Shown: one piece after another, positions 25,301-33,729 of the stretch
Position numbering within the stretch: position 1 is the first letter of the stretch
Layout: each line of letters opens with the position of its first letter
DNA from: an uncultured Bacteroidales bacterium
GTDB taxonomy: Bacteria > Bacteroidota > Bacteroidia > Bacteroidales > Bacteroidaceae
Direction: 5' to 3'
Assembly: GCA_902800305.1 (NCBI GenBank)
Contig: CADCDP010000020.1
Coordinates: 16,139-80,138, forward strand
DNA length: 64,000 nt
Position numbers and translations under genes: made by a program
The notes under the pieces: model-generated
Database searches by the model: none
What the model was told of the DNA's origin: nothing
The model's input: the letters and a program-made list of their open reading frames with translations, nothing else

Positions 25301-26611
25301 AACCGCAACAAGAAGACGCTGTCGATATTGTTGGGGATGCTGATTTTCTTTGTCGTCGTTGTCTTCTTCTTCTTGCACTATCGCCACCATCAGCTTTTCA
25401 TCTTCAACTTGCGTCAGTTGATAGAGCTGAACAGAAATGTGTTCACGGCCACGGAGGAGGATTTTCCGAAGGTCTTCCATCAGAGTCTATCGGACATCAA
25501 ATCGGTACGCACGGTGGGGATGATGGTTCCGTCGAAGGAGAATGCGGAGGAAAAGACGTTCTTCTTTACGGGCGATACAACGGAACGGCGTGTCTATGAG
25601 AGTTTGATGCAATCGGCCTACGCACAGAAGACGGAAGTGGAGAGCAGCAACGGACATTTTCATGCTTATCCTCTTTTCGTCCCTGGCTCTGACGATGGCT
25701 CGTTGACGGGAGTCCTTGGCATTTGTTTTGGCGATGCTACTCTGACGGCTGAAGAGCGGTTGTTGATTGACCTTGTGGCTCAGTTTATGAGCATCCATAC
25801 CTATTTCTCTTATCGGAAGGTAAACGAAATGAACGAAATGCTGGAGTTGAAGCAGGATGAACGTCAGCGCATCGATGCGGAGCAGCAGAGGGTTTATGTC
25901 CGTAATCAAATCATGGATAATTGCCTTTCCACGCTGAAGCATGAGACAATGTATTATCCTCATCGCATCAAGCAGATGCTGGATGTTGCATCGGAAAACC
26001 CTGATGCTCCTGTCGATGTGAAGGTGATTCGTGACATGAGCGAATTGCTTTCTTATTACAAGGAGGTTTTCACCATCCTGAGTGCATGTGCTGGAAGGCA
26101 GGTGGAACTGGTGCTTTTCAAACGGACTACGCTTTCGGCTCAGGACATCGCAAAAATGGCTAAACGCTCGTTTAACAGGCAGGGGAGAAAATGGAAGGCG
26201 AAGACAGTGCTCCACGTGGATGGGTCTGAGGATTTGCAGATACAGGGAGACAGAATTTACCTCCAAATTCTTATCGACAACATCATTTCTCTGTATTTTG
26301 AGCATCAATCGGGTGGAGATTTGTGGCTAAATTTTGCTGTTTCAGATGGTTTTGCTAAATTTGCATTCGCAGATGGGGTGTATCGATATAGTGAAGAGGA
26401 TATTCCGTCGATGTTCTATATAGACCATGTACGGTATGATGCTGGTACAGACACGTTGGTGGGCGCACAATACCTGATTTGCCGTCAGGTCATCAGGGAG
26501 CATGATGCTCATTCCACACGTCGGGGATGCCGCCTCTATGTGGAGAACAACGAAGATGGTCAGGGTTCTCGTTTTGTCTTTACCTTGCCTGTTGGAAGCA
26601 GTAAAGTTTAA
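22355..26611 (+). CDS. Double-module membrane sensor kinase (DUF5112/DUF5113-type)
   Basis: 1418 residues. A lipoprotein-type signal (MGLVACG) precedes a helical TPR-like periplasmic part (to about 445), a membrane helix (about 448-470) and kinase module 1 with an HATPase: N-box TLMDNARKYT, DTGHGMS, GFGFGLMNCKG. A second signal-like helix (about 840-857) is followed by a second periplasmic part (YADSIY.SNVAGNYEQAI), another helix (about 987-1008), a GAF-like region and kinase module 2 with LKHETMYYPHRI. The last ATPase-like domain is degenerate, without glycine-rich boxes. Module 1 has no obvious phospho-acceptor His. It probably phosphorylates the next gene's response regulator. A 110-bp palindromic element interrupts residues about 339-375 without breaking the frame. 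Confidence 0.8.
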   Translation: MKKIQLFVLLLLTVLLMGLVACGHPVGAETERVDSLNVLAYEEKYASLERAGRLAEDALREATALGYRDGVHEAWLRKGDVYGMRMDYDSAQVCYKKVLEESYNDLMCSIADVDMMSVCLMTSQSKEFYDYRGDAEERLANVAEEEGDGMSAHEQWLWKAVRTDYHFVSLNYFSRMRQEEGVKEELEWLSKHRELFAENRVQMSVFLFLSAMYDGGGTMDEEERQRSLVRLLSMSKEHGLVYFEVSALNALARSVMSDGNMRPSRRVFLAELMGEDGVDSLDYRLANRALRLAREYGNGFVETTVLITLSDYALRQGEDSLALLQMERALQLINKHHRADQAPSPISPRGEADTLSLAKDTTPPLREVREGSWSASTEMRWIADPNVMAVPEWMASVREQLSIIYGAMGRKAESDENHNIYFDILDATRQDLRVQQEEEHLRREERMLNVLLWGFAVAFVVLTWGLILYNKRSRREYNRKVEQLERVIAVCKRLSGAMTDDVMDEGALEDALHRVADEDVVELFPVLGGKDWTTADTTDALKGLDREMYKVLQVFYHWMKEKGLQYVAYVCEQQRLESETYEFERRLEENKRQYIEKLTSMSIVNGVTPFLDRALHEVNKWLLHAESSSDGEGGVPPANLQYLRELIVQINQYNDVLGHWVKIRRGWVTLNVENFALQPLFDTMKRAVKAFEVKGISLQVEDTPSVVKADKALTLFMMNTLMDNARKYTPNGGRVTLSAEEGETYVEIAVEDTGHGMSAEDVAVINHQKVYDSSKIGVSGNDSDEIRENKGFGFGLMNCKGIIGKYKKTNKVFDVCEFGVKSEQGKGSRFFFRLPKGMVRALTLLLLMVGMGGQGLANPLERAASYADSIYVSNVAGNYEQAILYADSAILQLNEYYRLAYPKGQDLMVLEGADMGELAWWKSGFDTDYELIIGIRNEVAIAALALNRNSLYHYNTEVFTRLYTLTSTDPTLEDYCNSIRMANRNKKTLSILLGMLIFFVVVVFFFLHYRHHQLFIFNLRQLIELNRNVFTATEEDFPKVFHQSLSDIKSVRTVGMMVPSKENAEEKTFFFTGDTTERRVYESLMQSAYAQKTEVESSNGHFHAYPLFVPGSDDGSLTGVLGICFGDATLTAEERLLIDLVAQFMSIHTYFSYRKVNEMNEMLELKQDERQRIDAEQQRVYVRNQIMDNCLSTLKHETMYYPHRIKQMLDVASENPDAPVDVKVIRDMSELLSYYKEVFTILSACAGRQVELVLFKRTTLSAQDIAKMAKRSFNRQGRKWKAKTVLHVDGSEDLQIQGDRIYLQILIDNIISLYFEHQSGGDLWLNFAVSDGFAKFAFADGVYRYSEEDIPSMFYIDHVRYDAGTDTLVGAQYLICRQVIREHDAHSTRRGCRLYVENNEDGQGSRFVFTLPVGSSKV
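23369..23478. repeat. 110-bp element with inverted ends inserted in frame in the sensor gene
   Basis: It begins GCAGACCAAGCCCC and ends with the near-complement GGGGTCTTGGTCTGC. Two inner small palindromes are present (TCTCCCCAAGGGGAGA and CCTCCCCTAAGGGAGG). The translation is a low-complexity proline/glycine/charged linker. No clear target duplication is seen. Confidence 0.8.
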
Positions 26612-26681
26612 AGAGGCTGACGCGATGTTTGTAAACAAGCCGCAAGGTCTTTAAACTTTAAATTGTACCTTTAAACTTTAC
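26601..26681. repeat. GTAAAGTTTAAAG inverted repeat and TTTAAAC repeats
   Basis: Perfect 13-bp arms at 26601-26613 and 26669-26681, the first overlapping the end of the sensor gene. A third copy of CTTTAAACTTTAAA lies at 26649-26662. Between them AAGCCGCAAGGTCTTTAA (26637-26654) recurs with one change at 44321-44338. Confidence 0.8.
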
Positions 26682-26704
26682 AAAATACTCAAAAATATAA
26701 TTCT

Positions 26705-27424
26705 ATGGAATCTTTTAAAGTTATTATAGTGGAAGATGTCGCCCTCGAAATGAAGGGTACAAAGGAGATTTTCCGTTCCGAAATTCCTGAAGCGGAAATT
26801 GTGGGTACGGCGATGAACGAAACGGATTTGTGGAAGTTGATGCGCGACAATCAGCCTGACCTTGTGTTGCTTGACCTCGGTTTGGGTGGCTCCACCACCG
26901 TGGGAGTGGATGTGTGTAGGCAGTTGCGTCGTCGTTATCCCCAAGTGCATGTACTGATTTTCACGGGTGAAGTGCTGAACGAGAAACTTTGGGTGGATGC
27001 CTTGGATGCAGGTGCCGATGGCATCATCTTGAAGAGTGGGGAGTTGCTGACGAAGGGTGATGTGCAGAGTGTGTTGAATGGAAAGCGGATGGTGTTCAAT
27101 CAACCTATCTTGGAGAAGATTCTGCAGCGTTTCCGCAAGTCTGTCCTCGACGAGTCTTTGCGTCAGGAGGCATTTCTCGATTACGACATCGACGAATACG
27201 ATGAGCGTTTCCTGCGCCATTTGGCTTTGGGTTATACGAAGGATATGATAGCAGGTTTGAGAGGAATGCCTTTTGGTGTGAAGTCGATAGAGAAACGCCA
27301 GAATGACCTGACTAACCGTCTTTTTGGCGAAGACCACGGCAGTGTGAATGCCACCCGTCTTGTCACCAAGGCTATAGAACTTCGTATTCTCGATATAGAC
27401 AATCTGGAACCTGATGACGAATAA
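26705..27424 (+). CDS. Response regulator with a divergent LuxR/NarL-like output domain
   Basis: 239 residues. The receiver domain has acidic residues in VIIVEDVALEM, the phospho-acceptor Asp in LVLLDLGLGG (about residue 58), Thr in LIFTGE and Lys in GIILKSG. The C-terminal part LRHLALGYTKDMIAGLRGMPFGVKSIEKR follows the pattern of LuxR-type helix-turn-helix domains, though weakly. It lies 93 bases after the double sensor gene, the usual partner order, so it is most likely phosphorylated by that protein. Targets are not evident. The intergenic gap carries TTTAAAC repeats. Confidence 0.85.
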   Translation: MESFKVIIVEDVALEMKGTKEIFRSEIPEAEIVGTAMNETDLWKLMRDNQPDLVLLDLGLGGSTTVGVDVCRQLRRRYPQVHVLIFTGEVLNEKLWVDALDAGADGIILKSGELLTKGDVQSVLNGKRMVFNQPILEKILQRFRKSVLDESLRQEAFLDYDIDEYDERFLRHLALGYTKDMIAGLRGMPFGVKSIEKRQNDLTNRLFGEDHGSVNATRLVTKAIELRILDIDNLEPDDE

Positions 27425-27465
27425 TCTACCGATTTTCGTATTCCTTTCTTCTTTCTATCAAACTC

Positions 27466-28161
27466 ATGCACAAGCAATCCATCATCCGTCGTATTTTGCA
27501 ATGCTATTTTGTGGGCATAGCCCTCTCGTTTGTTGTGTTGCTCTTTGCCTCTTGGGTGCTGAGTATCTACGTGGATGGTGTGGAGGGGCTGCTCACAGCG
27601 CGTGGCATTCGTTGGATGTGTAGCAACATTGTTCCCAACTTTGCGGCTGTGCCTTTGGCGAAAAGGTTGATGGAGATGATGGCATTGAGCGTGTTGCTTG
27701 AATCTGGCATCTTTCGTACTTTCCGTGGCCATATCTCCTTGAAACAAAAACGAGCACTGCAAATTACGGGAATTTCAGTGCTCGTCGTTGTGGGGCTTTT
27801 CTCTCTCTTGCTTTTCTTGCCTAATGCTGTTCTGCTCAGTGCTTTTGGCACCATTAGTCATTCGGCGTTCTCCAAAGGCTTGCATGGATTGCTGGTCTGT
27901 TTGGTGATTTTCCTTGGCAATGTGTATGGGTACACATCGGGACAGTTCACGACCTTGCATCACTTTGTTCATGCCCATGTCGCTATTTTTTCCACTGTCG
28001 CCAACTATTTTGTCATCCTTTTTCTGGCCAGTCAGTTGGTCGGGTGTTTGGATTTTACAGGCATTCTTCTTCTGCTGGGTGATGATGGTACGGGACTCTT
28101 CGTCTTGAAGGGTATTCTCTACAACATTCCTTTATTGCTCTATTTCTTGTTGCTGTTGTAG
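27466..28161 (+). CDS. Multi-pass membrane protein with an AbgT-like segment
   Basis: 231 residues with about six hydrophobic segments. The section GVEGLLTARGIRWMCSNIVPNFAAVPLAKRLMEMMALSVLLESGIF resembles the N-terminal part of AbgT (p-aminobenzoyl-glutamate) transporters, but the protein is under half their length of about 500 residues. It may be an independent small membrane protein rather than a transporter. It starts 41 bases after the response regulator and could be cotranscribed. Its 3' end overlaps that of the convergent nth gene by 22 bases. Confidence 0.6.
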   Translation: MHKQSIIRRILQCYFVGIALSFVVLLFASWVLSIYVDGVEGLLTARGIRWMCSNIVPNFAAVPLAKRLMEMMALSVLLESGIFRTFRGHISLKQKRALQITGISVLVVVGLFSLLLFLPNAVLLSAFGTISHSAFSKGLHGLLVCLVIFLGNVYGYTSGQFTTLHHFVHAHVAIFSTVANYFVILFLASQLVGCLDFTGILLLLGDDGTGLFVLKGILYNIPLLLYFLLLL

Positions 28162-28784
28162 GCCATGCAAGCCTGTTTCATGCCACATCCCTCACATTGG
28201 GGTCTCTGACTCTTGCATACATAGCGGCCATGCAGAATCAGCCAATGGTGGGCACGCGGAATGAGTTCTTCTGGGATATTCTTCACCAGTTCCTTTTCCA
28301 CAGCGTATGGAGTCGTGCATTTTTCCGACACTAAGCCGATGCGATGACTCACACGGAAGACATGCGTATCCACTGCCATGGTGGCCTGATTGAAAGCTAC
28401 GCTGAGCATGACGTTGGCTGTTTTTCGTCCCACACCTGGCAAAGCCACCAATGCGTCGAAATCGCTGGGCACTTCGCCACCATGCCGTTCCACGATCATC
28501 TGTGCCATCTGCACCAAATGTTCTGCCTTGCTGTTGGGATAACTTACAGACTTTACATATTGAAATACCTCGTCTTTTGTGGCCTTAGCCATAGCCTCAG
28601 CTGTGGGAAAAGCCTCGAAGAGAGCAGGGGTGACCATGTTGACGCGCTTGTCTGTACATTGTGCCGATAGCATCACGGCACACAACAATTGGAAGGGGTC
28701 AGCGTAGTGCAGTTCCGTGTTTGCTTCGGGCATAGTCGTTTGGAAATATGCGATGAAATGGGAATACCGTTCTTTTTTTGTCAT
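28140..28784 (-). CDS. nth: Endonuclease III
   Basis: 214 residues. The helix-hairpin-helix LPGVGRKTANVML carries the catalytic Lys, and the catalytic Asp lies in AVDTHVFRVSHR. The 4Fe-4S loop CX6CX2CX5C is complete in CKSQRPQCEGCGMKQAC. The enzyme is a bifunctional DNA glycosylase/AP lyase that removes oxidised pyrimidines. It overlaps the end of the convergent membrane protein gene tail to tail (28140-28161). Confidence 0.95.
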   Translation of the reverse strand: MTKKERYSHFIAYFQTTMPEANTELHYADPFQLLCAVMLSAQCTDKRVNMVTPALFEAFPTAEAMAKATKDEVFQYVKSVSYPNSKAEHLVQMAQMIVERHGGEVPSDFDALVALPGVGRKTANVMLSVAFNQATMAVDTHVFRVSHRIGLVSEKCTTPYAVEKELVKNIPEELIPRAHHWLILHGRYVCKSQRPQCEGCGMKQACMAYNSNKK

Positions 28785-28844
28785 GGGGGATGGAGGTTAA
28801 CGATATGTAAAGTTTACAGTTTATACTTTATAATACAAAAAAAG

Positions 28845-28894
28845 AACTACGGACTACAGTACTGCCGTATTGACGGCATCCGTAGTCCGTAGTT
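28845..28894 (-). terminator. Terminator of rplU-rpmA
   Basis: Arms 28845-28857 and 28882-28894 (AACTACGGACTAC and complement) plus an inner hairpin TGCCGT/ACGGCA (28863-28878). On the minus strand it is followed by seven T. On the plus strand there are five T, so it may work both ways. Confidence 0.85.
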
Positions 28895-28912
28895 TTTCGT
28901 TCATTGTCTTTT

Positions 28913-29185
28913 CTATGCTTCAGCCACAGGTTCTGGCTCAATCACAGATATTGTGCTGCGGTCTTTGCGACCACGCTTGAATGCCACGATTCCATCTTTC
29001 AAAGCATAGAGTGTGTCATCCTTGCCAATACCTACATTCTTACCAGGATAGTGCTGTGTACCGCGCTGGCGAACGATAATGTTGCCTGCTTTTACAAATT
29101 CGCCACCGAAGTGCTTTACACCGAGTCGTTTAGAGTGTGACTCACGGCCGTTCTTTGAACTACCTACACCTTTTTTATGTGCCAT
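28913..29185 (-). CDS. rpmA: 50S ribosomal protein L27
   Basis: 90 residues: [29 protein letters not shown] and [15 protein letters not shown] are diagnostic of bL27. The N-terminus reaches the peptidyl-transferase centre. There is no N-terminal extension needing cleavage as in Firmicutes. It is 86 bases downstream of rplU in the conserved rplU-rpmA order. Confidence 0.98.
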   Translation of the reverse strand: MAHKKGVGSSKNGRESHSKRLGVKHFGGEFVKAGNIIVRQRGTQHYPGKNVGIGKDDTLYALKDGIVAFKRGRKDRSTISVIEPEPVAEA

Positions 29186-29271
29186 GTTGTAATACTGTCT
29201 TAATTGATTGTGAATAAATGAATTTGGTTAGCCTTGCATTTGTCTTTGACTTAAGAACTTAAAGAACTTAC

Positions 29272-29589
29272 TTATGCAACAACAGACTTGATGAGTACCT
29301 GAGTGAACTGCTCGCGGTGGCCTCTCAGCTTGCGATAGCCCTTGCGACGACGCTTGTGGAAAACAAGCACTTTGTCACCCTTGATGAGCGGAACAAGCAC
29401 TTCCAGCACAACCTTTGCGCCTTCCACGGTGGGAGTTCCCACTGTTACTACACCTTCGTTGTCAACTAACAACACTTTCTCAATCTCAACAGTTGCACCA
29501 GTCTCCACCTCTTTGATGTGGTGAACATAGAGCTTTTTGCCCTCTTCAACTTTGAACTGCTGACCCTGAATTTCTGCAATTACGTACAT
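29272..29589 (-). CDS. rplU: 50S ribosomal protein L21
   Basis: 105 residues from [43 protein letters not shown] is the typical RNA-binding C-terminal part. The frame stays open to 29715, but the promoter at 29712-29744 lies there, so the start is the ATG at 29589. This leaves a leader of about 120 nt that could host regulation of the operon. Confidence 0.97.
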   Translation of the reverse strand: MYVIAEIQGQQFKVEEGKKLYVHHIKEVETGATVEIEKVLLVDNEGVVTVGTPTVEGAKVVLEVLVPLIKGDKVLVFHKRRRKGYRKLRGHREQFTQVLIKSVVA

Positions 29590-29711
29590 TTGTTTTTGAA
29601 TTGTTTTTAGGGTTCCATCGGGAGGCGGAGCACTATGGGAGAAACCTTCTGGGACATACCTTTTCAGCATCCTCTGCTCACTTATTCGAGCCTTTCCGAC
29701 ATAAATCGGCT
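29590..29711 (-). promoter_or_regulatory. Long 5' leader of rplU-rpmA
   Basis: About 120 nt between the mapped -7 element and the ATG, GC-rich in the middle (GCTCCGCCTCCCGATGG on the minus strand). Ribosomal-protein leaders often bind their product; that is inference here, with no known motif recognised. Confidence 0.35.
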
Positions 29712-29744
29712 GCAAAGATACGGCTTTTATTCCGAATAGCCAAA
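29712..29744 (-). promoter_or_regulatory. Promoter of rplU-rpmA
   Basis: On the minus strand TTTG (29741-29744), a 20-bp spacer and TATCTTTGC (29712-29720): a textbook Bacteroidota sigma-A-type promoter. Confidence 0.8.
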
Positions 29745-29754
29745 TTATTTGGCA

Positions 29755-32280
29755 TTATTTTTTCACTTCTACAGCAATCTTGTCGTTCTGTAATTCAGCC
29801 AGAATGGTGTCGCCAGCTTTGACTTCTTCTTCCACAATCATCTCGCTGATGCGGTCTTCGAGGTGTTGCTGGATGGCACGACGGAGCGGACGTGCGCCAA
29901 ACTGCTTGTCGTAGCCCTTTTCTGCAATGAACTTACGGGCTGCTTCGGTGATTTCGAGGGTCATGCCGAGGTCGTCCACACGTTTGTAAAGCCCTCGGAG
30001 CTCAATGCTGATGATTTGGAGGATAGCATCGAGTTCAAGTTGGTCGAAGGTGATGATTTCGTCGATGCGGTTGAGGAACTCGGGCGAGAACTGCTTGTTG
30101 AGTGCTTTCTGAATGACGGAACGGCTGACCTCCTTGTCATCCTTGTCTGCCATCGCCGCAAATCCCACCCCACGTCCGAACTCCTTCAACTGACGGGTGC
30201 CCACGTTGCTAGTCATGATGATAACGGTGTTGCGGAAGTCAATGGTGCGACCTTGTGTGTCCGTCAACCGACCGTCGTCCATCACTTGCAAGAGCAGGTT
30301 GAACACATCGGGATGGGCTTTCTCGATTTCGTCGAGCAGGACAATGGAGTAAGGCTTACGACGCACTTTCTCGGTGAGCATTCCGCCTTCCTCGTAACCC
30401 ACATATCCAGGAGGCGCACCCACGAGACGGCTGACGGTAAACTTTTCCATATATTCGCTCATGTCGATGCGGATGAGAGCATCCGTTGAGCCGAACATGT
30501 GTTCAGCCAGTTTCTTGGCGAGGAAGGTCTTTCCCACACCTGTAGGCCCCAGGAACATGAAGGTGCCGATGGGTCGGTTGGGGTCTTTGAGACCAACACG
30601 ACTGCGTTGGATGGCATTCACCAGTTTATCGACGGCGGCATCCTGTGCAATCACGTTGTCTTTCAATTCCTGACGCATACCTTTCATGCGGATACCCTCG
30701 GCATTGGCCATCTTGCTGACGGGAATGCCTGTCATCATGGAAACGGTTTGAGCCACATCTTCTCCCGTCACTTTCTGACGCTTGTCTTCCAGCGTGGCTT
30801 CCCATGCTTTTTTGATTTGTTCCAGTTCATCGATGACTGCTGTGGCTTGGTCGCGGTACTCGCCAGCCAAAGCGTAGTTTTCGTCTTTGACAGCCTTGTC
30901 CTTCTTTTTGTTGATGGCTGCCAGTTCTTCCTCTTTCTGCTCCAGTTCCTTGGGAACGGTCACGTGATGGATTCGCACTCTCGAACCCACCTCGTCGAGC
31001 ACGTCGATGGCTTTGTCTGGGAAACTGCGGTCGGTGATGTATCGTTCGGCCAATTTCACACAGGCTGTGAGGGCTTCTTCCGTATAGGAAACGTTATGGT
31101 GCTCTTCGTAGCGGTCTTTGATGTTGTGCAGGATGGTGAGCGTCTCTTCGGGGGTGGTTTGTTCGACAATCACCTTCTGGAAACGGCGTTCGAGGGCACC
31201 ATCCTTTTCGATGCTCTTGCGGTATTCGTCCAACGTGGTGGCTCCGATACATTGCAATTCGCCTCTTGCCAAAGCGGGCTTCATCATGTTGGCGGCATCC
31301 ATCTGACCTGCCTGATTGCCAGCTCCGACGAGGGTGTGAATCTCATCGACAAACACGATGATGTCGGGATTGGCACGAAGTTCGTTGATGATGCTGCGCA
31401 TACGTTCCTCGAACTGTCCGCGATATTTCGTTCCAGCCACCACACTCGACATGTCAAGGCTGATGATGCGCTTGTTGAAGAGCACACGAGCCACTTTCCG
31501 CTCGTTGATTCGTGTCGCCAAGCCTTCCACAATGGCACTTTTGCCAACTCCTGGCTCGCCTATGAGCACGGGGTTGTTCTTCTTGCGACGAGAGAGAATC
31601 TGAGCCAATCGCTCTATCTCCACCTCACGTCCCACAACGGGGTCTAGTTTTCCTTCACCAGCCGCACGAGTGAGGTCAAAACCAAACTTGTCGATGGCAG
31701 GAGTGTCGGAATTGCCTTTCTTGGCCGTCTTCGTAGAGGATGACTTGCCCGATTTGCCCGACGACGTTCCGCTGGATGGTGGTGGAGCGTCTTCTTCATC
31801 CTCGTCCTCCTCGTCATAATCCACATCGTCCTTCGGATTCATTGGCGCTTTCTGTGTGGTTAACGAGTCATAAAGTTCCTTATATGTCACATCGCTATCG
31901 ATGAGCACACGTGCCACCAAGTTGTCGTTCTGCTTCAAGATGGCCAGCAACATGTGTTCAGCATCACTCTCCTCACTTTTCATCAATCTTGCTTCCAGTA
32001 CTGCGAGTCGCATAATGTTCGTGGAGGTTTGATTGAGGGCAATGTCGGTCGAGAGCAGCGTATGTCCATCATCGCGGACAGAACGCTCCAGCACTTCCTT
32101 TACCGTCGGAATGTTGACGTAGAATTTCTTTCTCAACACCTCTATTGCACGGCTTTCTCCGTCGCGTATCAACCCCAACATGAGATGTTCGGGACCGATG
32201 TAGTCGTTGTTCAATCTTAGGGCTTCTTCCTTGCTATAACCAAGAATGCGTGACACCCTGTCAGAATATTTGTAATTCAT
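29755..32280 (-). CDS. clpC: ClpC/ClpA-type AAA+ unfoldase
   Basis: 841 residues. Clp_N repeat domain (1-145), an acidic then Ser/Lys-rich linker (about 150-195, [15 protein letters not shown]), D1 with Walker [10 protein letters not shown] and Walker [12 protein letters not shown], a coiled-coil middle domain (about 425-480), and D2 with [16 protein letters not shown] and [12 protein letters not shown]. The layout is that of ClpC, which feeds unfolded substrates to ClpP. The linker after the N-domain is longer and more low-complexity than in Firmicutes ClpC. It is a single gene between the rplU operon and a peptidase gene. Confidence 0.9.
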   Translation of the reverse strand: MNYKYSDRVSRILGYSKEEALRLNNDYIGPEHLMLGLIRDGESRAIEVLRKKFYVNIPTVKEVLERSVRDDGHTLLSTDIALNQTSTNIMRLAVLEARLMKSEESDAEHMLLAILKQNDNLVARVLIDSDVTYKELYDSLTTQKAPMNPKDDVDYDEEDEDEEDAPPPSSGTSSGKSGKSSSTKTAKKGNSDTPAIDKFGFDLTRAAGEGKLDPVVGREVEIERLAQILSRRKKNNPVLIGEPGVGKSAIVEGLATRINERKVARVLFNKRIISLDMSSVVAGTKYRGQFEERMRSIINELRANPDIIVFVDEIHTLVGAGNQAGQMDAANMMKPALARGELQCIGATTLDEYRKSIEKDGALERRFQKVIVEQTTPEETLTILHNIKDRYEEHHNVSYTEEALTACVKLAERYITDRSFPDKAIDVLDEVGSRVRIHHVTVPKELEQKEEELAAINKKKDKAVKDENYALAGEYRDQATAVIDELEQIKKAWEATLEDKRQKVTGEDVAQTVSMMTGIPVSKMANAEGIRMKGMRQELKDNVIAQDAAVDKLVNAIQRSRVGLKDPNRPIGTFMFLGPTGVGKTFLAKKLAEHMFGSTDALIRIDMSEYMEKFTVSRLVGAPPGYVGYEEGGMLTEKVRRKPYSIVLLDEIEKAHPDVFNLLLQVMDDGRLTDTQGRTIDFRNTVIIMTSNVGTRQLKEFGRGVGFAAMADKDDKEVSRSVIQKALNKQFSPEFLNRIDEIITFDQLELDAILQIISIELRGLYKRVDDLGMTLEITEAARKFIAEKGYDKQFGARPLRRAIQQHLEDRISEMIVEEEVKAGDTILAELQNDKIAVEVKK

Positions 32281-32316
32281 CTAAAGATAATAAAAGTCGT
32301 TAAGCACTATTGTGTA

Positions 32317-32337
32317 CGTGGTGTTATTGGCACCACG
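32317..32337. terminator. Short hairpin between the serine peptidase and clpC
   Basis: CGTGGTG (32317-32323) pairs with CACCACG (32331-32337) around a 7-base loop. No T-run follows on the minus strand, so termination is uncertain. Confidence 0.35.
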
Positions 32338-32372
32338 AACAAGAGAGAGCAACAAAAAAGATGCCTTACTGA

Positions 32373-33671
32373 TTACTTCAGCCATTTTGTCAGTTTTTCA
32401 ACGATTTCCTGCCTCATGTCGTCGGGCATGTTGTTGATGCGGGCTTTATGACTGCCACGAGGTTGCACATACACCTTCATGTTCTTCTTTTTCTTGCAAT
32501 TGAGCCATGTGCATACACCACTGGCACTCCAAGGGTCGATTTCACCATATATAAATATATGTGTAGGGTCTTCCTCTTTGAGGAACTTTACCGTTCGGTT
32601 GTAGAGTGCAGGGTCGAAATCGTAACCACGCAAGCTGTCAGGCAACATGATTTCTTTCAGATAACCCTTGGTCGATTTCAGCGATGTCCATTTCTTAATG
32701 GGTTTGAGCGAATAGCCATAGTAACCCAATTCGCGACTCGCTTGCACGTCGAATGGCATGTACTTGTTGGGGTAGATGAAGTAATCGGGACTTGCCACCT
32801 CCATCAAGTTGTTGAACCATGTCTGATTGTCAGCTGTCAATTCAGGAATGGTGCTTACAGGAGTGCCCCATTGCCATAGGGCAAAGGGGTATTCCAGCAC
32901 ACAATAGTCGTAGATGTCCTCTTCCGATAGGTAGAAATGATAATTGTGTGTGGCGTTATACTCACGAAACAACTCCAACAATTCGGGCTTGCGCTTCATC
33001 AACTCCTGCATAGCTGTCTTGATGGTTTTACGTTCTTCTTTCGTGCCCACTTGCTTCGCCAGAAACTTCTCATGTCGTCCATCCTCGACAGCGCGGTTCA
33101 AGGGAGCCACATAGCTGACACTCACGTCCACATCATCAGGATAGGTGGCACGATAGAACATAGTGGTTTGCCCACCTTTGCTGATGCCTGTACTTATCCA
33201 TTTTCCTTTGAAGAGCTGCCCCAACACTTGGCGCACATGATGGTAGTCGGCCAAAGAATTATCGACCGTCATATAATCCCAGTTGGTGGGTTGTGGAACA
33301 CTCTCTGCAAAGTAGCGATACTCGCAGAGCACCACGTTGGCATCGAACAAAGCACTCAGTTCCTCCTCGTAGTTGGGATTCAAGCCATAGTTGGCGAAGT
33401 AACCTTCAGTAACGATGACAGTAGGTCTGTCTAATCCTTTCAACCCCACAATAAGACGTTCTCCGAAAGTGCCCTTCGATTGAGTCTTCCAATCCACTTG
33501 CTGCTCCAGTTTCAGTACATACTTTTCCTTAAACCTCGTGGTTTCCAATGGCTTCACATCACTTACACCCTCCAAGGCACTCAGTTGGCGCATGAAGGGG
33601 GGAATAGGGGTTTGTGCTGACACCATGAAGGCTGCCAGCACAAATAGGATGGATAGCGTCAGTTTCTTCAT
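32373..33671 (-). CDS. Secreted S28/S37-type serine (tri/tetrapeptidyl) aminopeptidase
   Basis: 432 residues with a signal peptide ending near VSAQ. It is an alpha/beta-hydrolase-type serine peptidase: nucleophile Ser in TGISKGGQTTMFYR, Asp in IYGEIDPWSASG and His in PRGSHKARI. GxSKGG is typical of the Streptomyces PS-10 prolyl tri/tetrapeptidyl aminopeptidase family (S37), which in Bacteroidota is often labelled S28. It should release short peptides from proline-containing polypeptides in the periplasm or outside. It lies 54 bases downstream of proS; that gap carries a 9-bp CTAG repeat. Confidence 0.75.
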   Translation of the reverse strand: MKKLTLSILFVLAAFMVSAQTPIPPFMRQLSALEGVSDVKPLETTRFKEKYVLKLEQQVDWKTQSKGTFGERLIVGLKGLDRPTVIVTEGYFANYGLNPNYEEELSALFDANVVLCEYRYFAESVPQPTNWDYMTVDNSLADYHHVRQVLGQLFKGKWISTGISKGGQTTMFYRATYPDDVDVSVSYVAPLNRAVEDGRHEKFLAKQVGTKEERKTIKTAMQELMKRKPELLELFREYNATHNYHFYLSEEDIYDYCVLEYPFALWQWGTPVSTIPELTADNQTWFNNLMEVASPDYFIYPNKYMPFDVQASRELGYYGYSLKPIKKWTSLKSTKGYLKEIMLPDSLRGYDFDPALYNRTVKFLKEEDPTHIFIYGEIDPWSASGVCTWLNCKKKKNMKVYVQPRGSHKARINNMPDDMRQEIVEKLTKWLK

Positions 33672-33693
33672 TTGCGATTTCGTTTCTGGTTTT

Positions 33694-33729
33694 CTAGAAA
33701 TACTAGTTCTTCTAGATTGTCTAGCTTAA
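33694..33729. repeat. Nonamer repeat with CTAG every nine bases
   Basis: CTAG starts at 33694, 33703, 33712 and 33721, giving four 9-bp units (CTAGAAATA, CTAGTTCTT, CTAGATTGT, CTAGCTTAA). The last unit runs into the stop codon of proS. CTAG is normally rare in bacterial DNA. Confidence 0.85.
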
